A stretch of DNA of 64,000 bases. Origin: Paenibacillus xylanivorans. Its GTDB lineage: Bacteria; Bacillota; Bacilli; Paenibacillales; Paenibacillaceae. Below the pieces are notes generated by a model that was not told the DNA's origin, made no database searches, and saw only the letters and a program-made list of their open reading frames with translations. How positions within the stretch are numbered: position 1 is the first letter of the stretch; the number at the start of each line of letters is the position of its first letter. This document shows, piece by piece, positions 54,646 through 63,221 of this stretch. The translations under genes were made by a program, and so were the position numbers. The DNA is taken from NCBI RefSeq assembly GCF_001280595.1, contig NZ_LITU01000050.1, forward strand, positions 147,982 to 211,981. The letters are read 5' to 3'.

Positions 54646-54856
54646 GTGCGTTAAATGAATAGCTATGGAATCACAAGTAGAAGTCCGACTTCTCACCTGA
54701 TCAACAAACATGTTGACTGGTCAACGATCCCAATAATTTATGAAGTGTATACTCATGAAGAATTGTGTTGATTACAGGGATGTCGGTAGCTTAACCGGCA
54801 TCCCTTTTATTTTTTTGTGTAACTGGATATTCAAAATGACCTGGAGGTGGACGGTT
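54646..54856 (+). ncRNA. infC leader with attenuator (L20-leader-like)
   Basis: About 210 nt of untranslated leader between the promoter and infC, with a small GAAGT-CCG-ACTTC hairpin near 54679 and a terminator at 54777-54818. In Bacillus the same operon is controlled by L20 binding to such a leader; the assignment here rests on position and the terminator, not on a covariance match. Confidence 0.65.
54777..54818 (+). terminator. Leader attenuator
   Basis: GGGATGTCGGT (54777-54787) pairs with ACCGGCATCCC (54794-54804), then TTTTATTTTTTT. It precedes infC by 38 bp, so it must be conditional. Confidence 0.8.
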
Positions 54857-55366
54857 ATTAGTAAAGATCACATGATTAATGATGAGATTCGGGCGAAGGA
54901 AGTGCGCCTTGTCGGAGCTGAAGGAGAACAAATTGGGATCACGCCGATTCGGGAAGCACTGCAAATGGCGATTGACCTGAACTTGGACCTGGTCAATGTG
55001 GCACCACAGGCTAAACCGCCGGTATGCCGCATCATGGACTATGGCAAATTCCGCTATGAGCAACAAAAGAAAGACAAAGAAGCCCGTAAGAACCAGAAAA
55101 TTGTTGACATTAAAGAAGTATGGTTCCGTTCCAATATTGAGGAGCATGATTATCAAACGAAGCTTCGTAATGTAGTTAAGTTCTTGAAAGAAGGCGACAA
55201 GGTAAAATGTTCCGTTCGTTACCGCGGACGTGAAATTGCGCATGCCGCCATTGGTCAACGGATTTTGGAGCGCGTTAAGGTGGAGGTTGCAGAACTCTGC
55301 ACCATCGAACGTCAGCCAAAATTGGAAGGCCGCAGTATGATCATGATTCTGGCTCCTAAAGCCTGA
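54857..55366 (+). CDS. infC: Translation initiation factor IF-3
   Basis: Binds the 30S subunit and checks start codons. 169 residues: N-domain (DEIRAKEVRLVGAEGEQIGI), linker (VCRIMDYGKFRYEQQKKDKE) and C-domain (HDYQTKLRNVVKFL; EIAHAAIGQRILERV). The start is ATT 54857, giving I-S-K-D-H-M-I-N-D, exactly where the Bacillus protein begins, with GGAGGTGG six bases upstream. Rare ATT/ATA starts of infC permit autoregulation by IF-3. rpmI and rplT follow. Confidence 0.95.
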   Translation: MSKDHMINDEIRAKEVRLVGAEGEQIGITPIREALQMAIDLNLDLVNVAPQAKPPVCRIMDYGKFRYEQQKKDKEARKNQKIVDIKEVWFRSNIEEHDYQTKLRNVVKFLKEGDKVKCSVRYRGREIAHAAIGQRILERVKVEVAELCTIERQPKLEGRSMIMILAPKA

Positions 55367-55390
55367 TAACATTGAAGGAGGAAACACAAA

Positions 55391-55594
55391 ATGCCTAAAA
55401 TGAAAACACACAGCAGTTTGAAAGGACGCTTCAAAATTACCGGTTCCGGTAAAGTCCTGCGTTACAAAGCTCACAAAAACCACTTGCTTTCCCACAAATC
55501 AAAACGTGCTAAGCGCGTTCTGAACGGCAACCCAGTTATGGCTGCCGGGGACGTAAGACGTTTGAAACAAGGTTTGGCTAACTTGAAAGGCTAA
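55391..55594 (+). CDS. rpmI: Ribosomal protein L35
   Basis: 67-residue basic 50S protein beginning MPKMKTHSSLKGRFKITGSG; HKNHLLSHKSKRAKR is diagnostic. GAAGGAGG precedes ATG. 24 bp after infC and 88 bp before rplT in the standard order. Confidence 0.96.
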   Translation: MPKMKTHSSLKGRFKITGSGKVLRYKAHKNHLLSHKSKRAKRVLNGNPVMAAGDVRRLKQGLANLKG

Positions 55595-55682
55595 CTTGAA
55601 ATAGTACATTCCGTATGGGGGATCGGCCTAGGCCGTACACATACCACGGATACATTTAATATTTATTGGGAGGTTCTTTAAT

Positions 55683-56042
55683 ATGGCAAGAGTAAAAGGC
55701 GGTTTTGTAGTACGTCGTCGTCATAAAAAGGTTTTGAAACTGGCAAGAGGTTATTTCGGTTCCAAACACCGTATTTTTAAAACAGCTAACGAGCAAGTAA
55801 TGAAATCCCTGGTATACGCATACCGTGACCGTCGCAACACAAAACGTAACTTCCGCAGACTGTGGATCGTTCGTATCAATGCTGCAGCACGTATGAATGG
55901 TTTGTCTTACAACAAACTGATCCATGGATTGAAACTTGCTGGTGTAGACATGAACCGCAAAATGTTGGCTGATCTGGCCGTTAACGACATCAATGCGTTC
56001 AACTCTTTGGCTACTGTAGCTAAAGGCAAAATCAACGCTTAA
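55683..56042 (+). CDS. rplT: Ribosomal protein L20
   Basis: 119-residue 50S assembly protein: [40 protein letters not shown] and the C-domain ([18 protein letters not shown]). In Bacillales it also represses this operon by binding the leader RNA. GGGAGG precedes ATG. A terminator follows. Confidence 0.97.
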   Translation: MARVKGGFVVRRRHKKVLKLARGYFGSKHRIFKTANEQVMKSLVYAYRDRRNTKRNFRRLWIVRINAAARMNGLSYNKLIHGLKLAGVDMNRKMLADLAVNDINAFNSLATVAKGKINA

Positions 56043-56052
56043 AATTGTTTAT

Positions 56053-56083
56053 GCAAGCCGCCGTACCTATGGCGGCTTTTTTT
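56053..56083 (+). terminator. rplT terminator
   Basis: AAGCCGCC (56055-56062) / GGCGGCTT (56071-56078), then T7. Confidence 0.9.
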
Positions 56084-56324
56084 ACGACTTAAAGAATGAT
56101 CTACTCAGAAGTGCCGGGTTGTGCGAAACGAATATGCTGCAGTCTGTAGGGACACAATGAAAGCATATAACGGCTGAATAACAGGCTGTGATAATACATA
56201 AATTACGAACGGTGAAATAATGCAAACAAAAACAGGGTGAATCCACTTTTTGCTAGGAGGTGTGATAAGTTTTTGTTATGTAACATCACATCGTTGTAAC
56301 GTTATTGTGTTAAACCGTTAAAAT

Positions 56325-56338
56325 ATTAAGCGCTTTCA
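56325..56338 (+). promoter_or_regulatory. cre-like (CcpA) element
   Basis: ATTAAGCGCTTTCA fits TGWAANCGNTNWCA at 12 of 14 positions (the first two differ). Possible carbon-catabolite control of the nucleoside importer. Confidence 0.35.
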
Positions 56339-56405
56339 ATAAAAAAAGAGCAAAAATAAGTGAGATTTGGTGATGAAACATCTGGATTTTACCACGGGTT
56401 GAATG

Positions 56406-56411
56406 TATAAT
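56406..56411 (+). promoter_or_regulatory. -10 box before nupN
   Basis: TATAAT with CTGGAT 18 bp upstream as a weak -35. Leaves a leader of about 200 nt. Confidence 0.4.
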
Positions 56412-56620
56412 CACCTCTGTAGGCTAGTCCTAAAATTTTCTCTTCGAGTCATAATGTTCGGTTTTTCGACAGGTGACACAATCTTTTAGAGGTAAGAATG
56501 CGCTTTTAATGTCGAAGAAACCATACATTCTGCATAAAAGCCATATTATCGATCTGTTGAACCGTTCCATTTTGGCCTGGACAGGAATTAGGTATATATC
56601 ATTAAGGGGGAACAAGAGAA

Positions 56621-57661
56621 ATGAAAAAGATGCTCAGCTTGTCTTTGGTCATGTTGCTGGCAGTATCGGTTATGCTCGCAGGTTGCGGTAGCAAACCGAA
56701 AGAGGAAACAAATGCCGGAGGAACTACAGGTGGCGAAAACACTGAAGCTAAATCCGATTTGAAAATCGGTATGGTTACTGACGTAGGTGGAGTTAACGAC
56801 AAATCGTTTAACCAATCCGCTTGGGAAGCTCTGCAAGCAACTGAAACTGAAACAGGTGTAGCTGTTAAATACCTGCAAAGTAAATCCGATGAAGAGTACA
56901 TTCCAAACCTGAACGAGTTCGTTAAAGGTGGATATGATCTGACTTGGGGTATCGGTTTCCAATTGGCTGATGCGATCAAGACTGTAGCTGAACAAAATCC
57001 TGATTCCAAACTCGCGATCATCGACAGTGTTGTTGATGCTCCTAACGTTAAATCGGTAACATTTGCTGAAGAAGAAGGTTCTTACTTGGTAGGTGTTGTA
57101 GCTGGTCTGACAACTAAATCGAACAAAATTGGTTTTGTTGGCGGTATGGAAAGCCCACTGATCAAAAAGTTTGAAGTAGGTTTCAGAGAAGGGGTTAAAG
57201 CTGTTAATCCTAATGCTGAGTTCATTCCCAACTACACAGGTGCATTTGATAAGCCTGACCTGGGTAAAGCAGCAGCAACAACACTCTACAACAAAGGCGT
57301 AGATATCATTTTCCACGCTTCCGGTGCTACTGGTAATGGTGTGTTCAAAGAAGCAATCGCTCGTAAGGAACAAGGTCAAGACGTTTGGGTTATCGGTGTA
57401 GATAAAGACCAATCCCTGGAGTTTGGTGATGATGTAACACTGACTTCTATGATCAAAAAAGTTGACGAAGCTGTTAAGCGCGTAAACCAAGAAATCATCG
57501 ATGGAACATTCAAAGGCGGAGCTGAGAATCTGACTTTGAAAGAAAACGGTGTAGGTATCGCTGATACTTCTACGAAAAATGTTTCTGCTGATACACTTGC
57601 AAAAGTGGACGAGTACAAAGAAAAAATCATCAACGGCGAAATCAAAGTTCCTACAGAGTAA
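56621..57661 (+). CDS. nupN: Nucleoside-binding lipoprotein (BMP/PnrA family)
   Basis: 346-residue lipoprotein: signal peptide with lipobox LAGC (Cys about residue 23), Gly/Thr-rich linker, then the BMP fold (KIGMVTDVGGVNDKSFNQSA; KLAIIDSVV; GFVGGMESPLIKKFEVGF; IFHASGATGNGVFKEA; VIGVDKDQS). It captures nucleosides for an ABC importer. The three genes that follow are its ATPase and permeases, in the order of nupNOPQ (yufNOPQ) of Bacillus subtilis, a guanosine transporter. The symbol is by synteny. Confidence 0.9.
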   Translation: MKKMLSLSLVMLLAVSVMLAGCGSKPKEETNAGGTTGGENTEAKSDLKIGMVTDVGGVNDKSFNQSAWEALQATETETGVAVKYLQSKSDEEYIPNLNEFVKGGYDLTWGIGFQLADAIKTVAEQNPDSKLAIIDSVVDAPNVKSVTFAEEEGSYLVGVVAGLTTKSNKIGFVGGMESPLIKKFEVGFREGVKAVNPNAEFIPNYTGAFDKPDLGKAAATTLYNKGVDIIFHASGATGNGVFKEAIARKEQGQDVWVIGVDKDQSLEFGDDVTLTSMIKKVDEAVKRVNQEIIDGTFKGGAENLTLKENGVGIADTSTKNVSADTLAKVDEYKEKIINGEIKVPTE

Positions 57662-57684
57662 TCTGATTTTGCTGTAAAAATGAA

Positions 57685-57720
57685 TAATCATAGAGGCCGG
57701 TCTTGACCGGCCTTATGATT
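57685..57720 (+). repeat. Strong hairpin after nupN
   Basis: AATCATAGAGGCCGGTC pairs with GACCGGCCTTATGATT over a 3-nt loop. It lacks a U-tract, so it more likely stabilises the nupN message or attenuates read-through than fully terminates. Confidence 0.7.
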
Positions 57721-57822
57721 GTCAGAGCAGGAAAATTTGCTCAGGTCATCTTAACAATTGTACAAGCTATGTAGTACGTGCTTGGGAACAGCGCAAGGTA
57801 ACAGCAAGAAGACTTCGTATCA

Positions 57823-57845
57823 ACGCTCCGGTAGGAGCTTTTCTT
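57823..57845 (+). terminator. Small terminator-like hairpin
   Basis: GCTCC (57825-57829) / GGAGC (57834-57838), then TTTTCTT. Confidence 0.5.
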
Positions 57846-57907
57846 AAGATTATGGAATGCAGAAGTTTCAATTGAAACTGAAGGATTCGATAATCCCAAG
57901 AAAAAGT

Positions 57908-57958
57908 ACCGCTTAAAAAGCGGTCATCTTCCTTGAATAAACGTCGTTAGACGTTTTT
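57908..57958 (+). terminator. Two hairpins before nupO
   Basis: ACCGCTT/AAGCGGT (57908-57924) and AAACGTC/GACGTTT (57939-57956) followed by TTCTT. With the two hairpins upstream they fill the 342-bp gap and probably lower expression of nupOPQ relative to nupN. Confidence 0.5.
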
Positions 57959-58003
57959 CTTACGTTTGCGGAACCACACTATATCAGGTATAAGGGTGAT
58001 TAC

Positions 58004-59542
58004 ATGGGTGCAGCAACCCCCGTCGTTGAGTTGAAACAAATCACGAAGCGTTTCCCAGGCATTGTTGCCAACGACGCCATCAGCCTTCAGCTTCGTAAAG
58101 GCGAGATCCATGCTCTACTGGGCGAAAACGGCGCTGGTAAATCAACGTTAATGAATATTGTCTTTGGTCTCTATCAGCCGGATGAAGGTTCCATTGAAGT
58201 GAATGGCAAGCCTGTCATCATCGACAGCCCTAACAAAGCAATCGATCTTGGCATCGGCATGGTGCATCAGCACTTTAAGCTTGTACAGCCGTTCACGGTA
58301 ACAGAGAACATTATTTTGGGATCTGAACCAAGGAAAGGTCTCAACATTAATTATAAAAAAGCTGCTGCTGAAGTGCAGCGTCTGTCTGAACAGTATGGAC
58401 TCAAAGTGAATCCCCATGCCAAAATTCATGACATTTCTGTCGGAATGCAGCAACGTGTTGAGATTGTAAAAACGTTGTATCGTGGTGCAGACATTCTCAT
58501 TTTTGACGAGCCTACTGCTGTATTAACACCTCAGGAAATCAAAGAACTGATGGTGATCATGAAAAAGTTGGTGGCCGAAGGCAAGTCCATTATTCTGATC
58601 ACACACAAACTGAAAGAAATCATGGAAATCTCCGATACAGTGACGATTATTCGCCGGGGTAAAGTGATTGATTCAGTTATAACATCAGAAACGAATCCGA
58701 ATGAGTTGGCAGAAAAAATGGTTGGTCGCAATGTCACATTTAAAGTGGACAAAAAGCTGGCTACACCAGGGAACAATGTGCTTGAAGTAAGCAAATTGAC
58801 CGCCAAAAATAAAGAAGGTATCTCGGTTCTGAACGAACTCAACCTGAATGTACGTGCAGGAGAGATTGTAGGAATCGCAGGTGTTGATGGTAATGGACAG
58901 AGCGAACTGATTGAGGCTCTTACCGGACTGCGTAAAGTAGATAGCGGTTCAATTCGCCTTGAGGGTAAAGAACTGTCTAATCATTCTCCGCGCCATATTT
59001 CGGAGTCGGGTGTAGCTCATATTCCGGAAGACCGGCACAAACATGGACTTGTCCTTGATTTTTCTGTGAGTGAAAATATCGTCCTTGAATCGTATTATAA
59101 AGCTCCTTATACGCGCAGAGGATTCCTTAACTTCGATGCGATCAAGAAACAAGCGAAGCGTCTTGTCGAGGCATTTGATGTGCGTACACCAAGCATTGAA
59201 ACAAAAGCCCGCTCCTTATCGGGGGGGAACCAACAGAAAGCCATTATCGCACGTGAGATTGATAAGAACCCTGAACTGCTTATTGCTGCCCAACCAACTC
59301 GTGGTCTGGACGTAGGTGCTATTGAGTTTGTTCAAAAACAATTGATTGCACAACGTGATCAGGGCAAAGCGGTATTGCTGATCTCATTCGAGCTGGATGA
59401 AATTATCAACGTATCCGACCGAATTGCTGTCATCTATGAAGGACAGATCGTGGGCGAGGTGCTGCCGGAAGAAACCAATGACAGGGAGCTCGGCTTGATG
59501 ATGGCGGGCAGCACCCAAAAGAGAGGTACTGTGCATGAGTAA
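58004..59542 (+). CDS. nupO: Nucleoside ABC transporter ATPase (duplicated domains)
   Basis: 512-residue ATPase with two ABC modules, as in RbsA/YufO. First module: Walker A GENGAGKST, signature SVGMQQRVEI, Walker B LIFDEPTAVLTP. Second module: degenerate Walker A GVDGNGQSE and signature LSGGNQQKAI, with AAQPTRGLD in place of a normal Walker B. It energises uptake through NupP and NupQ. It overlaps nupP by 8 bp. Confidence 0.93.
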   Translation: MGAATPVVELKQITKRFPGIVANDAISLQLRKGEIHALLGENGAGKSTLMNIVFGLYQPDEGSIEVNGKPVIIDSPNKAIDLGIGMVHQHFKLVQPFTVTENIILGSEPRKGLNINYKKAAAEVQRLSEQYGLKVNPHAKIHDISVGMQQRVEIVKTLYRGADILIFDEPTAVLTPQEIKELMVIMKKLVAEGKSIILITHKLKEIMEISDTVTIIRRGKVIDSVITSETNPNELAEKMVGRNVTFKVDKKLATPGNNVLEVSKLTAKNKEGISVLNELNLNVRAGEIVGIAGVDGNGQSELIEALTGLRKVDSGSIRLEGKELSNHSPRHISESGVAHIPEDRHKHGLVLDFSVSENIVLESYYKAPYTRRGFLNFDAIKKQAKRLVEAFDVRTPSIETKARSLSGGNQQKAIIAREIDKNPELLIAAQPTRGLDVGAIEFVQKQLIAQRDQGKAVLLISFELDEIINVSDRIAVIYEGQIVGEVLPEETNDRELGLMMAGSTQKRGTVHE

Positions 59543-60614
59543 GGTATTGAAATGGTTTACCCGTGATTCATTTATATTACCTATTGTAGCCATCATTATG
59601 GGTCTGATCCTGGGTGGTATTGTCATGCTGATTGGCGGATACAATCCGATTGAAGCTTACAGTGCATTGTTTACGAAGGTTTTCGGAGACATGTACAACT
59701 TTGGTGAAGCGGTTCGGGAAATGACACCGCTGATTATGACAGGACTTGCATTTGCATTTGCGGCACGTGCAGGACTGTTTAATATCGGGGGAGAAGGACA
59801 ATTTCTCGTCGGTATGACTGCCGCGACTTTTGTAGGTGTGAAGTTTGCAGGTCTGCCAATCTACATTCATGCTCCACTGGCTTTGATTGCTGGTGCGGTA
59901 TTTGGTGGTCTGTGGGCAGCTATTGCTGGTTACCTGAAAGCAGCGCGTGGGGTAAATGAAGTTATCAGTAGTATCATGCTGAACTGGATTGGTCTGTATC
60001 TGGCCAACCTGATCGTGCGCCAATTCCTGCTGTTAAAAGGTGAAAATCGTTCGGTGGATATCAGTGATACCGCATCGATAAGTCTGACATGGCTTTCTGA
60101 GCTGATGGGCAACTCCCGTGTTCACATGGGAACATTGATTGCGCTTGTCATGGCTGTGCTCTTTTATATTTACATGTGGAAAACCAAACAAGGATACGAG
60201 ATTCGTGCCGTAGGATATAACCCGAATGCGGCAGAGTATGCGGGTATGCATGTCAATCGCAATATCGTTAAAGCCATGTTTATCAGTGGTATGCTTGCAG
60301 GTCTTGGCGGTGCATTCCAGGTACTCGGAGTGTTCCAATATCAGACCGTTATGTCGGGCTCGCCAGGAACAGGTTTTGACGGCATCGCGGTTGCACTGAT
60401 TGGTTTGAATCATCCGTTTGGTGTGTTACTGGGCGCTTTGTTGTTCGGTACGCTCACTTATGGATCTGCGGGAATGAGCTTTGCTGCGGATGTACCGCCC
60501 GAGATTATTCGGATTGTTATCGGTTCGATTATCTTCTTCATTGCGGCACAAGGCATCGTGCGCTGGGTACTTAAACCGTTCTATTCCAAGCGCAAGAAAG
60601 AGAAGGTGTTGTAG
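59535..60614 (+). CDS. nupP: Nucleoside ABC transporter permease
   Basis: 359-residue membrane permease of the BPD_transp_2 (RbsC-like) family with eight to ten hydrophobic segments; LTGLAFAFAARAGLFNIGGEGQF-type start (TGLAFAFAARAGLFNIGGEG) and RGVNEVISSIMLNWIG are characteristic. It is co-translated with nupO and followed by nupQ with no gap. Confidence 0.92.
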   Translation: MSKVLKWFTRDSFILPIVAIIMGLILGGIVMLIGGYNPIEAYSALFTKVFGDMYNFGEAVREMTPLIMTGLAFAFAARAGLFNIGGEGQFLVGMTAATFVGVKFAGLPIYIHAPLALIAGAVFGGLWAAIAGYLKAARGVNEVISSIMLNWIGLYLANLIVRQFLLLKGENRSVDISDTASISLTWLSELMGNSRVHMGTLIALVMAVLFYIYMWKTKQGYEIRAVGYNPNAAEYAGMHVNRNIVKAMFISGMLAGLGGAFQVLGVFQYQTVMSGSPGTGFDGIAVALIGLNHPFGVLLGALLFGTLTYGSAGMSFAADVPPEIIRIVIGSIIFFIAAQGIVRWVLKPFYSKRKKEKVL

Positions 60615-61577
60615 ATGGACTTGTTGACAATTGGGCAAATTATCAATACGACGCTTGTCTTTGCCACGGCATTGATTTTTGCATCCCTGGGCGGAATTTT
60701 CTCGGAAAAATCCGGTGTGACCAACCTTGGACTTGAAGGTTTCATGGTATTTGGTGCTTTTGCAGCGGGAATTGCTGCGCACTATGCACAAGAAGCCGGC
60801 ATGGGAGGAACGACATCTGCCTGGATGGGGATTCTGTTCGCGGTTGTGCTGGGCGTAGTGGTTTCGCTGATCCATGCGGTTGCCTCAATTACATTTAAGG
60901 CGGACCAAATTATAAGCGGTATCGTAATTAACTTCCTGGCAGCAGGAAGCACACTTTATCTGGTAAAACTGCTGTTTGAAGGATCAGGCGATTCACCACT
61001 GGTACAAGGATTCAGCAAGTTTGATGTGCCACTGTTAAAAGATATTCCTTTGCTTGGGGAAGCTTTCTTCAAGAATGTGTACCCGACAACATATCTGGCT
61101 ATTCTGTTCGTTTTTCTGACTTATTACATTATGTACAAAACCCCATTCGGCCTTCGTCTTCGCTCTGTTGGTGAACATCCAAGTGCTGCGGATACCGTGG
61201 GTGTTAAAGTGCGTCGTTACCGTTATATTGCGGTGATGATTAGTGGTGCGCTGGCTGCTATCGGTGGTGCTGCAATCACGCTGACTACAACAGGTACGTT
61301 CTCTCATAATACGGTTTCAGGTCAAGGTTACATTGCGATTGCAGCGATGATCTTTGGTAAGTGGAATCCAATCGGAGCCTTTGGGGCAGCTGTGTTCTTT
61401 GGGTTCTCGCAAGCCATCCGAAACTATGTACAACTGTTTGAATGGTCTCAAAGTATTCCCCAGGAAATTATTTATATGCTGCCTTACCTGCTCACCATTA
61501 TCGTACTCGTTGCGGCTGTTGGACGCTCTTCTGCTCCGTCCGCACTCGGGGAACCTTATGATCCGGGGAAAAGGTAA
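60615..61577 (+). CDS. nupQ: Nucleoside ABC transporter permease
   Basis: 320-residue second permease; ASLGGIFSEKSGVTNLGLEG, FKADQIISGIVINFLA and SVGEHPSAADTVGVKV are family-typical. It completes the importer. Its ATG follows the nupP stop directly, with GAGAAGG as ribosome site inside nupP. A terminator lies 35 bp after the stop. Confidence 0.92.
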   Translation: MDLLTIGQIINTTLVFATALIFASLGGIFSEKSGVTNLGLEGFMVFGAFAAGIAAHYAQEAGMGGTTSAWMGILFAVVLGVVVSLIHAVASITFKADQIISGIVINFLAAGSTLYLVKLLFEGSGDSPLVQGFSKFDVPLLKDIPLLGEAFFKNVYPTTYLAILFVFLTYYIMYKTPFGLRLRSVGEHPSAADTVGVKVRRYRYIAVMISGALAAIGGAAITLTTTGTFSHNTVSGQGYIAIAAMIFGKWNPIGAFGAAVFFGFSQAIRNYVQLFEWSQSIPQEIIYMLPYLLTIIVLVAAVGRSSAPSALGEPYDPGKR

Positions 61578-61611
61578 CGACAGAAATGATGTTTTCCCAC
61601 ATATTGATTTA

Positions 61612-61646
61612 CAAAAAAAAGGTTCGCCTCGTGCGAGCCTTTTTTT
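61612..61646 (+). terminator. nup operon terminator
   Basis: AAGGTTCGC/GCGAGCCTT (one G-U) with A8 before and T7 after. Confidence 0.85.
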
Positions 61647-61795
61647 GTGTTTTCATAAGGGGAAAAAGTCGAACTACCAAGATGCTTGACGGTGATGGGG
61701 AAGGCACCCATATTTTCATTTAGGGACAAAGAAACAGGCGAAGCCGACTCTGGACGAATACACTGTTTTGAACGATCCGAGGAGGAGGGGAAAGT

Positions 61796-62170
61796 ATGAA
61801 ACAACAAGTTACGCGTGATGAAGCGATGAAATTAATAGGCAAAAATATTGTTGCGATCAAAAAAGACGGTACTCGGGTGACTGGGAGATTGTTGAAAGTA
61901 TCGGGAAATAAATTGGTGCTGAAACGCTCAGTTGGCAAAAAAGTACGCACCAAAGCCATTTTGCCATTGGTATTATTTGATCTGCTCGCCATCGGTACGC
62001 TGCCTTATGCTTACGGCCCTGGTCCTGGATTCGGTTTTGGTCCAGGTGCTGGTCCAGGGTTTGGCCCGGGACCAAAACCAGGTCCAGGGTACGGACCGGG
62101 ATTTGGTGGCGGATATGGACCAGGACCTGGATTTGGACCCTACGGACCACGGCCACCAGGCTTTTTCTAG
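61796..62170 (+). CDS. Small protein with basic N-domain and Gly-Pro-rich tail
   Basis: 124 residues. Residues 8-50 (EAMKLIGKNIVAIKKDGTRV, then TGRLLKVSGNKLVLKR) look like a small beta-barrel of the Sm/KOW type, seen by eye only. A hydrophobic stretch (LPLVLFDLLAIGTLPYAYG) follows, then about 50 residues made of GPGFG/GPGP-type units ending RPPGFF. This tail is likely disordered and could be surface-exposed or spore-associated. GAGGAGGGG precedes ATG. No named family is recognised. Confidence 0.75.
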   Translation: MKQQVTRDEAMKLIGKNIVAIKKDGTRVTGRLLKVSGNKLVLKRSVGKKVRTKAILPLVLFDLLAIGTLPYAYGPGPGFGFGPGAGPGFGPGPKPGPGYGPGFGGGYGPGPGFGPYGPRPPGFF

Positions 62171-62176
62171 ACCGAT

Positions 62177-62623
62177 TTATAATGTTTTTTCCAACTCGTA
62201 ACAGCGGCTTAACATAATGTATCGAATCGTACTATATCCATTTTTTTGGTAAAATCGGAGTCCTTTTGTATTGCCTTCGTCAACCATCACTTTGGATCTT
62301 TTGCAACCTCGAGATGCCGCAAAGTTCTCCGCTTTGAGCAGCAAAGTCTGACCGTACCTCTTTCGCTGTTCTTTTGTGGCAACAGCCATCATATCCACAT
62401 ACAGCAGTTCGCCGTGCATGAGAAAATGGATGAATGCGACAGCTTCGTTGTCAGGATTCGATGAGACAACAAAGGTCATGCCCCTGTTCATTCGCAGGGG
62501 TATTTCTTTGCGTATTTTATTGATTTCACTTTCACTCATATGAGATAGCGGAACAAGTTGAGAGTCAATCAGCCTCATTATGGCGGCATCATCCAGCTTG
62601 GATTTACGTTGCCGAATCACCAT
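62177..62623 (-). CDS. GNAT family N-acetyltransferase
   Basis: 148-residue acetyltransferase: AVATKEQRKRYGQTLLLKAE forms the acetyl-CoA loop (Q-R-K-R-Y-G, a variant of the usual Q-G-K-G), followed by MVDEGNTKGLRFYQKNGYST. Substrate unknown. Minus-strand gene convergent with the Gly-Pro protein; GAAAGGAGG lies just upstream. Confidence 0.83.
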   Translation of the reverse strand: MVIRQRKSKLDDAAIMRLIDSQLVPLSHMSESEINKIRKEIPLRMNRGMTFVVSSNPDNEAVAFIHFLMHGELLYVDMMAVATKEQRKRYGQTLLLKAENFAASRGCKRSKVMVDEGNTKGLRFYQKNGYSTIRYIMLSRCYELEKTL

Positions 62624-62776
62624 CGGAAGCCTCCTTTCAGGACCAGTCGTGCTGCTCGTATATCCTATGCCTGAGGCAAGTTGAAAGGTGACTGAATGAA
62701 GCGCAGGGATTGGGGTAACGTTAAATATTGAGGATGAAGGATTAGGGACGTTCTGAATTTTTATACAAAAGGGGTA

Positions 62777-62806
62777 TTGACTTATCGGTTGGAGGAATCA
62801 TATAAT
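62777..62806 (+). promoter_or_regulatory. ilvB operon promoter
   Basis: TTGACT (62777-62782), 18-bp spacer, TATAAT (62801-62806), directly before the T-box leader. Confidence 0.75.
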
Positions 62807-62812
62807 GTTCCT

Positions 62813-63175
62813 AACATTTAACGAGAATATTTCATCGGCTATGAAGAGGACGAAGTTTTAAGGGCTCTTTTGCTCAGAGAGTGGCTGGAATTGCTGAAAC
62901 CACCACCATTATCCCTTATATACGAGCTCACCTCGGAGCTGTTTTCCTGAAAAGCATTGGATGTCACTCCATTAGGTTATTAGGGAAAATCGTATGTCTG
63001 CGTTACAGACAACAGGTATGGAAAACGGGTATGTCCGTTTGGTCTATCATTTTTTGTACCTGGTAAGGTCCGTTATTGCGAAATTTCGGACAAAGTTGGG
63101 TGGTACCACGGAAGCAACAACCTTTCGTCCCTCGCAAGCATAAACTTGTTTGCAGGGATGGAAGGTTTTTTTTGT
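62813..63175 (+). ncRNA. T-box leader, leucine-type specifier
   Basis: tRNA-sensing riboswitch. Stem I: GAGG (62846-62849) pairs with CCTC (62931-62934), AAGGG (62860-62864) with CCCTT (62913-62917), and CAGAGAG lies at 62875-62881. The specifier loop between CCCTT and CCTC ends with CTC-A (62927-62930), a Leu codon. The antiterminator T-box GGGTGGTACCACGG is at 63098-63111. Uncharged tRNA-Leu would prevent termination and switch ilvB on. Confidence 0.85.
63119..63175 (+). terminator. T-box terminator
   Basis: AACCTTTCGTCCCT pairs with AGGGATGGAAGGTT (two G-U) and is followed by T8. Its left arm also belongs to the antiterminator. Confidence 0.85.
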
Positions 63176-63221
63176 AACTTTAAATGTCAGAATGATGTAA
63201 ATTCCGAGAGGAGGATGACTG

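Larger units (their letters stand above)
56084..56620. other. Intergenic region upstream of nupN
   Basis: 537 bp without a supportable gene. It contains a cre-like element (56325-56338) and a TATAAT (56406-56411). I looked for a purine riboswitch, frequent before such operons, and found none of its conserved loop sequences. Confidence 0.6.

Noticed and set aside
56084-56620. Possible purine riboswitch before nupN
   Set aside because: The conserved TATA-framed junction and loop sequences are not present.
56588-57691. 367-codon minus-strand frame, Phe/Ser-rich
   Set aside because: It is the shadow of nupN, which has a lipobox and complete BMP-family sequence.
57685-57720. Calling the nupN hairpin a normal terminator
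   Set aside because: The long stem is not followed by a T-run; kept as a structural repeat instead.
62030-62160. Repeat-rich DNA as a CRISPR or satellite array
   Set aside because: The repeats are in frame and encode Gly-Pro-Phe units with no constant spacer length.
62881-63066. 61-codon frame inside the ilvB leader
   Set aside because: The sequence is accounted for by T-box stem I and following helices; there is no ribosome site.
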